A DNA stretch of 64,000 bases from Coleophoma eucalyptorum (taxonomy: Eukaryota > Ascomycota > Leotiomycetes > Helotiales > Dermateaceae): NCBI GenBank assembly GCA_026120035.1, contig JALRME010000012.1:682001-746000 (forward strand), read 5' to 3'. The notes under the pieces were generated by a model that was given only the letters and a program-made list of their open reading frames with translations, was not told where the DNA came from and did no database searches. A program made the position numbers and the translations under genes. Positions 58,346-64,000 of the stretch are shown one piece after another (position 1 is the stretch's first letter; the number at the start of each line of letters is the position of its first letter).

Positions 58346-58622
58346 ATGAACCAGGCCCACGCGATGGATTCCCTTGGAGGTGGCTCCAGCGGAGGTTACA
58401 GTAGTGGAGATCGTCCTCCCACAAAGCCTGGTAATTAAGACAACATGGCATACTAGATTTAGGATGGATTTAATTTGATGAGGGAACGAAAATCAAAAAG
58501 TCGTCTTCCTAAAAGGAGGAGGTACTCATAAAAAAGCAAAGTGGGCAAAAAGCATATCGTCACCACACCTTGATAATGATTAATACATTTCAGCTGCTAA
58601 GCCGAAAACCGCATACCATTAA
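58346..58622 (+). CDS. Candidate spliced small protein, 37 aa
   Basis: Too short for ordinary ORF filters. An ATG in good context (GACAATGAA) opens exon 1 (58346-58430). A GTAATT donor and a TTTCAG acceptor preceded by a TGATTAAT branch-like sequence bound a 163-nt intron, and exon 2 (58594-58622) ends in TAA. The product begins MNQAHAMDSLGGGSSGGYSS, is Gly/Ser-rich, then Pro/Lys-rich, and ends KPKTAYH. The frame stays open through the junction, and the unspliced version would stop after 30 residues with a near-identical N-terminus. No membrane helix, signal or known family. It could be a real small protein or a chance frame in the spacer; transcript data would decide. Confidence 0.3.
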
Positions 58623-59795
58623 CCAGCCAACAATATTCTACAACAGCCTCTACTCTTTATGTCTTACACATGCAAGTTTAGCTTCTTCTTTTACTTTATC
58701 TTGCTTTGACTCTGGAAAATCAAGATTCCAAGGATTTTGGGGGGGGGGAATACTAACCGCATCGGAGTGGCCTTCTCAGAAAGCTGCGCTAGGTACTACA
58801 TAAAAGACTTCAAGGACTACAAAATCAGCATAATCACATCTACAGATCTAAAGCAACAGTGAGAAGTCATAGAAACATCGGTGGCACTCAATAAGAGCAA
58901 AAGAGATGACAGTATCGCAACTCGAAATAAATTCGCTTGGTCAAGTCTTCGATACCGTTAGAGTCCCGCTCCCATCATATCAAAACCGCATATCAGAAGT
59001 ATATGGTTAGCACTGTCAACCAGAAGCCACACATTACATGGAATCTCGGGGTACAGGTGATAGAGGAGATTGAGAGCCATCACTTTCAACATCTGGATCT
59101 ATAAGAAGATAATAATCAATTAAGTTAAACACATAAACACAAAGGTTTATATGTTTCTAACCTTCGCAGGCTAGGTTTTCGAGAATTCGTTGCCGTGTTT
59201 AATAGACCAAACTGCAAGTATTGTAAATATATCAAAGGGAGTCTAAGAGTGATATGATATGTCTGGTTGAGCCCACCGTTGGCGGAAAGAAGTGGGCTGG
59301 ATTAAGATTGTGCAACTTCAGTCTTCGTATCCCTTGGTGAGAAAAAAAGTCACGGATAAAGTTTTCGTTTCAGTGTCACAATGGATTTGTGCGTGACGAT
59401 ATGAATTGTTGACATTTGTTGAGTCTGGAAATACTTCTACTTGCAATATTTATGTATGGAGAGCACTTGGTCAACGTCTTCAATATCAGAATCAAGGAGG
59501 CTTTTCAATGTACACGTTATATTTTGTGTTTCACAGGAGATTGGGAGAAATTACGGGAGAGGTGGTTTGGCAGTAGATATGACTTCAGTAGATCTAGAAT
59601 GGTGACACTCTCTGGAATCTGTTGGTATTGACGCAAGAAACCAAGAGGTTAACAGGACTACATAACGCAAGGTATCCCAAGAGATAAATTAGGCAGCAGG
59701 GAGATAACCAAGGCTATCTTGCACGAATAGCAACCTTGGATTATTTCCATTCTGCATAACCATCTATGGATGTACTTCTTGAAGTCTCGAGATGT
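58623..59795. other. Spacer between the micro-gene and the rhodopsin 3' end
   Basis: 1.17 kb, AT-rich, with a 10-G run at 58739-58748. A 71-codon + frame at 59416 shows no features. It probably contains the rhodopsin 3' UTR at its right end. Confidence 0.55.
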
Positions 59796-60919
59796 CTAGA
59801 CAGCAGTTGAATTGGCATGGGTGCCAATAACATTGCCGGTAGCACCGCCATCAACTCCAGTAGAGGTTGCTCCCGTGACACCTGGGTTTCCAACAACGGC
59901 CTCCTTCTCCCCATGTTGATGCTTCTTGCCAATGGGCTCATCATAGTCGCGGATATGAAGACCGAGAGTAGCTGGGTCGATATTGCGGTGGCCCCACTAG
60001 AGAAACGGACCAGTTAGTAAGTGGCGTGCACACTTTCTAGGATTGAATGGCAGAACTCACCAAGAGAAGCGCACCAAACACCGGCTTGGCCATGAGATCC
60101 AGGACGCCATACATGACAGCCTCAGAATCTGGAGCAATGACATTTCCTCCCTCGCTAAGACCCCAGCAGATTGGGTAGATGAACCACAGGAAGACGGTCC
60201 ATGCTCCGCACATGTTGTAGACCTTCTCGGTTCCTACAGCGCGAGCGTGGGCGCGGCCGACAACGACAATGGTGTAGGCGATGAAGAACAGAGATAGCAG
60301 TGCGAAAGTGAAGTAGCCCCATTTGTACGAGGATCCGACTAATGCGCCAACGAGTCCCGTTACTACCATGATGATGTCAAAGAGGATTGTATATAGAATT
60401 GTGGGCCATGGGAGACCGGCTGTGAGGAGAAGATCGAGGAGAAGGAGCTAGAGACATGATTAGAGATTCTGCAGGATAGAGCAGCTTCACTACTTACAGG
60501 TGTCGTCACAAACCAGTCAATGTACCGCACGTAAAAGACTTCTCGGTAGACACCGTGGACCTTTGGATTAGAGCGCCGGAACTCAACAGCAATTGCAGCA
60601 TAGCCCAAGTTAGAGGCCATGGTGAAGTACGCAATGCAGGCAACGAGACAGATGGCGGAGGTGATATAGTGGAAGATTCGCTTGCTGCGGGGAAGCTTGA
60701 AGCTTAATCCCATAAAGATCAGTGCTGAGACTCCAAAGACTGCTGAGAAAGACCAGTAAAAGTCGGAACCAGAGTTGGTAATATTGATATCTGAGGCGAG
60801 TGGCTGTTGAAAAGATCAGCACCGTAATTTTTCTGAAAGACTGGTAGAGAGCTACTCACGTAGGAAAAGTGGTTCGGGTTCACACGCAAAGCGCTCGTTC
60901 TCTTTTCAAGCTCGGCCAT
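59796..60919 (-). CDS. Microbial-type rhodopsin (CarO/LR-like proton-pump type), 317 aa
   Basis: Seven-helix retinal protein. Four exons: 60860-60919, 60498-60803, 60061-60447, 59796-59996. Introns are GTGAGT...AACAG, GTAAGT...TCTAG and GTGAGT...TCTAG. The helix C motif RYIDWFVTTP has Arg113, Asp116 (equivalent of bacteriorhodopsin Asp85, proton acceptor) and Asp127 at the Asp96 donor position, 11 residues on. Helix G has LDLMAKPVFG with Lys243 as the retinal Schiff-base lysine. Having both carboxylates matches light-driven pumps such as Leptosphaeria rhodopsin and Fusarium CarO, rather than Neurospora NOP-1, which lacks the donor carboxylate. The N-terminus is short and polar. The last 50 residues are a Gly/His-rich cytosolic tail. 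The gene sits in tandem downstream of phytoene desaturase, which feeds beta-carotene and hence retinal synthesis. Confidence 0.95.
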
Positions 60920-63631
60920 CCTGAAGTTTGGCAAGTAGGAATTATGATATATGTTGTGTCTGGGTATATGGGTATCAAAAAGCAAAAGAAGTTATAATAG
61001 TTACAGAGGATGGTATGCGACATAAAAGGACTTTCCTTCTAACAGGGTTGCAAGGAAGTGAGCGAGATTATATGTGTAATTTTGAGCAGAGAGCGGTACA
61101 AGCGAGGATATGTGGAACGAGAAAGATGTTTCTCTAGTTTGTCGGACGATCGATGCCTTTGGGTATGATCTCTCTCGTCCCCTGATATCTTGAGACCTTC
61201 CATGTCGAGCTTGGAGAGATAGCCTGAGAAAATAGGTTAGTAACGCATGTGCAGTGAGATCTGTGGACTGAGACTCTGTACCGTTTCGAGCGTAATGCAT
61301 ACATGCCTAGTTACGACCAACGCAGTTGACATTGGGCTGAATAGCGCAAATGTTTGTGTCCATGAATCAGAATTAGACTGAATGAACAATAGGCGAGCTT
61401 CACCGAACGAACCATGGCAGCCTTCCGCCGCTATGTTGCGCCTTGTGGTGACCCGGGATTCAGGATGCAATTACACTTTCAGAAGGATGAGGAAGTTTGT
61501 TGATTTGCTTCATCATGGAGTTTGTTTTGGATGTGCTATACTGGAGGATTGCTATTCTGCATACAATCACGAGGAGCCATCGTCTGAGCTTTTCTGAAGC
61601 GACGTGCTTCAGATTCGTGCAACAGGCGTGCAGGAGCGTGAGCTTCCCCAGCTTCGAGAATTGCATTGCTGAAACGCCGTTGAGAATTGACCCGTACAGA
61701 AGCACTGGTATCTCTTGTTGTTTCCAGCCTGGAAAATAATCCGAGTCCACAGTCGTCATTGTGCGTGCCATCCAGACTCTCGAGCCCAAGAGCACGTACT
61801 CGGTGGTTCCACCGAGCGGGTAACTTCCCCGCCGTGAAGCCTACGGCACTTGCGGCAACGATAGCAAAGGGCGCACTGCTGTAGGAATCTGAGGTTCTAC
61901 GGGCGTAACTGCATGGCAGAAGCGTGTGGCCAATCTAGAATCCAATCCATGATTGTGAAGCAGCATGGAAGGCGACACGGCTACAATTCAAGGCCGCCTC
62001 AAAGTCCTGACTTCCTAAAGGCATGTGCTTTGTTGATTTTCCAGTCGGTACAAAGGAGAGGAGAAACGCGGTAGAGCATCAGAACAGGTGGTCGACTGTG
62101 GTTGGGTTTGGGAAGGAATTGATGTCGCATGTCTGGAGTCGAGTAGGTCGTTGGACAAAAGTGTGGAGAGAGGTAGGGAACATGGCTGAAGGAGCAGGCT
62201 CCGCTCTTGGGGCTACCGTCCCTCTACCGATGTAAGCCACCGGCTGCCCCTGTAAGCGTGCTTTGTCTCACGACTGAGCGACAGCAAACCAATCGAGCAT
62301 CAAAGTAACTTTCTATGCCACCTCCCATGACAGCTCTTAATGCAAAAAATACACAAAACTAGAATAGATTCCATTTATGGCATTATTGATCCACAACGTC
62401 GATTTTCTTCTTTCCCTGAAATCATATACCTCAGAACTCCGTCGCTTCGCATTTGTTGAGATTAGCGACGCCCTTGAAAACAAGCATTTCAGTATTATGA
62501 CCATCATGAGGCTAAATGGTGCGTGCACAGTTTCCCACAGCTGTATCCATGCCTATGGGAATCAACCCTTTGCCTCTACGACAATAGCCATTCTGAGACA
62601 GGGCTATCCCTTCGACGCCTGAGTTGGGCCCATGGAGGTATATGTGGCTACCTCCAACTTACCAGCGGAGAGAAAGCACGATCTGCTACTCGGCAAACCC
62701 GGGGTTATCATAGCAACTTATTTCAGCCCTAGTTGGTGCGTTTTCGCCTTGGTCCACACTCTACCGCTTACATGTCTAGTTGTCTGTCTCCCACTAGCTT
62801 TGGGAACCACCGACATATTGTGCATGGTATGATGGGAAAGAAGAAGAAACTAGACCGTGCGTGGGTCTTTCTTACTACTTACGATTACGTTCCAGCTGTA
62901 GGATATCGCGCGTCGGGTAAAAAAACGAGAGAGACAGCACAGAGCATAGCAGTCCGAGAATACGAATTTCTTTGCTTGCCTTATCGGGTGAAACCTGAGG
63001 CAGTGAGTAAGCCGTAGCCAACAAGTAGAACAGTGGCAGACTATGGGGAAGATCAATGCACTCTAGGGAGGGTATCGTTGCTGCTTTTATCGTTCCCAAT
63101 ATGATTGCCGCCGAACTCCATGGACTGCAATAAGCGAGGGATATCTAGAACAAATAGTCGCCAGTAAATTAAAAGACGCAAGATTCGATAGATAATTGCA
63201 AGACATAAATCGAAGGAAGGAACTTGAGTGGCTCATCTATATAACACGTCCACTTTCTGTAGTTACTACTTTCTTCGAGTAGACGGACTAAAAATTGGAT
63301 GAAAGAAGTGGAGAGTGAATTCCGGATGAACTCTGACACGCCGACAAGCTTATTTTCTTACAAGTAAGGTATATATAAATATGGCGATGAAGTGAAGCCT
63401 CTTATATTGGTTACTATATCGGCCCAAATTCAAAATTTTTCTTATAAACAAGTAACAAACTTAGACTTCTGAAGGCTTAAAATTTACAAAAGCAGTTGGC
63501 AGCGCTTTAGCTAAGTCGAAATTGCTATCAATCATTACCGAAAGCTCTCTTGAGCACAAAAATCAACATGGGTATAACTTCTTCTCTACAGACGATCTTT
63601 CAGAACTGCACAGGATGCCTTCATGACTTGT
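60920..63631. other. 2.7-kb region between the rhodopsin start and the phytoene desaturase stop
   Basis: Upstream region of rhodopsin. Frames up to 111 codons on both strands lack domains. No carX-like oxygenase or carRA-like cyclase is present here, so other cluster genes, if any, lie beyond the right edge. Confidence 0.55.
61145..61171. promoter_or_regulatory. Candidate White Collar light-response element
   Basis: GACGATCGATG at 61145-61155, followed by GATCT at 61167-61171, about 225 bp upstream of the rhodopsin ATG. Paired GATC/CGAT cores resemble the GATNC and CGATN halves described for fungal WC-1/WC-2 light-response elements. The match is short and could be chance. Confidence 0.25.
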
Positions 63632-64000
63632 TCATTTTTGAGTTCCATAACACAGTGCAACAGCTAGCAACCCAATTATGAGATAGACCAACAAGCCCTC
63701 AGGCCCGAAGATCCTAGACATTGGTGGCCTGATGAGGTCAATTTCCCTCGTCCCCTTACCTTGATGAACACCTGTATCCTGAACAACGTTATGCTTGCTT
63801 TTCCACGGAATAGATATGCCCAGGTCACCAAGGATCTGCTCAGTGGTGATCTTCGCACCTGCAAGCACAATTGGTACCCCCGTGCCAGGATGAGTACTCG
63901 CACCCACGAAATAGCAGTTTCTGACTTGTGGATGCTTGGTTTTGGGCCGGAAAGCAAGGACGTTGAAGAATGAGTGGGAAAGTCCCAGGATAGAACCTTT
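63632..64000 (-). CDS. carB: Phytoene desaturase (CarB/AL-1-type), C-terminal 122 aa (partial)
   Basis: The enzyme introduces double bonds into phytoene on the way to lycopene and further carotenoids. The frame enters from the right edge on the minus strand and ends at 63632. It reads GSILGLSHSFFNVLAFRPKT and then YFVGASTHPGTGVPIVLAGA, followed by KITTEQILGDLGI, the diagnostic C-terminal FAD-binding block of CrtI-type desaturases. A polar linker follows, and then a hydrophobic C-terminal anchor (GLLVYLIIGLLAVALCYG), as in fungal CarB/AL-1. No intron lies in this part. The N-terminal nucleotide-binding motif and the start are outside the window. It is tandem with the rhodopsin gene, both on the minus strand. 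Confidence 0.93.
   Translation of the reverse strand, partial: KGSILGLSHSFFNVLAFRPKTKHPQVRNCYFVGASTHPGTGVPIVLAGAKITTEQILGDLGISIPWKSKHNVVQDTGVHQGKGTREIDLIRPPMSRIFGPEGLLVYLIIGLLAVALCYGTQK

Overview
The window is nuclear DNA of a filamentous ascomycete (Pezizomycotina). The evidence is many short GT-AG introns of about 45-160 nt with CTAAC/CTGAC-like branch sites, a split tRNA gene, and ascomycete-specific families: PalI/Rim9, a Zn2Cys6 regulator, a DUF3074 protein, a fungal rhodopsin beside phytoene desaturase, and a short fungal-type THOC5. A Leotiomycetes (Helotiales) source is a guess from general resemblance and is not proven. Exon models were built by hand from reading frame and splice signals, and all of them close in frame.

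Layout. 1-4.3 kb: the tail of an unidentified gene, a long intergenic stretch and an intron-containing tRNA-Lys(CTT). 4.7-8.5 kb: two head-to-head pairs, THOC5 with a DUF3074 protein and ADE8 (purine synthesis) with RIB4 (riboflavin synthesis). 8.9-11.8 kb: a large low-complexity protein of unknown function. 11.8-15.5 kb: no supported gene. 15.5-22.7 kb: the 1.9k-residue phosphatidylinositol 4-kinase STT4, divergent from proteasome subunit beta-6. 23.4-30.7 kb: an M16C zinc peptidase divergent from an eight-exon ZW10/Dsl1 tether subunit. 30.9-35.4 kb: a GMC flavoprotein oxidoreductase followed by a Zn2Cys6 transcription factor on the same strand. 36.6-38.9 kb: the pH-sensing membrane protein PalI/Rim9 with a long RGG/Pro-rich tail. 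41.3-45.9 kb: an ABC1/UbiB-family mitochondrial protein (Mcp2/Cqd2-like) convergent with a divergent septin-like GTPase. 45.9-50.3 kb: no supported gene. 50.3-52.2 kb: a composite protein with an Ala/Lys/Glu helix, a ubiquitin-like domain and a polyproline tail. 55.6-57.8 kb: a Ded1/Vasa-type DEAD-box helicase with a Gly-Trp tail. 58.3 kb: a possible 37-residue spliced micro-gene. 59.8-64.0 kb: a D85/D96-type microbial rhodopsin in tandem with the 3' end of phytoene desaturase, which is the edge of a carotenoid/retinal/rhodopsin cluster continuing off the right end.

Most genes are conserved housekeeping genes and do not form one pathway. The functional groupings are the purine-riboflavin pair, the adjacent oxidoreductase and regulator, and the rhodopsin-carotenoid pair. 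I found no CRISPR array, no intact transposon, no rRNA and no clearly unprecedented system. The best leads are the rhodopsin cluster with a candidate light-response element, the GW-tailed helicase, the composite ubiquitin-like-domain protein, the micro-gene, and three gene-free stretches of 3.4-4.4 kb in otherwise compact DNA.
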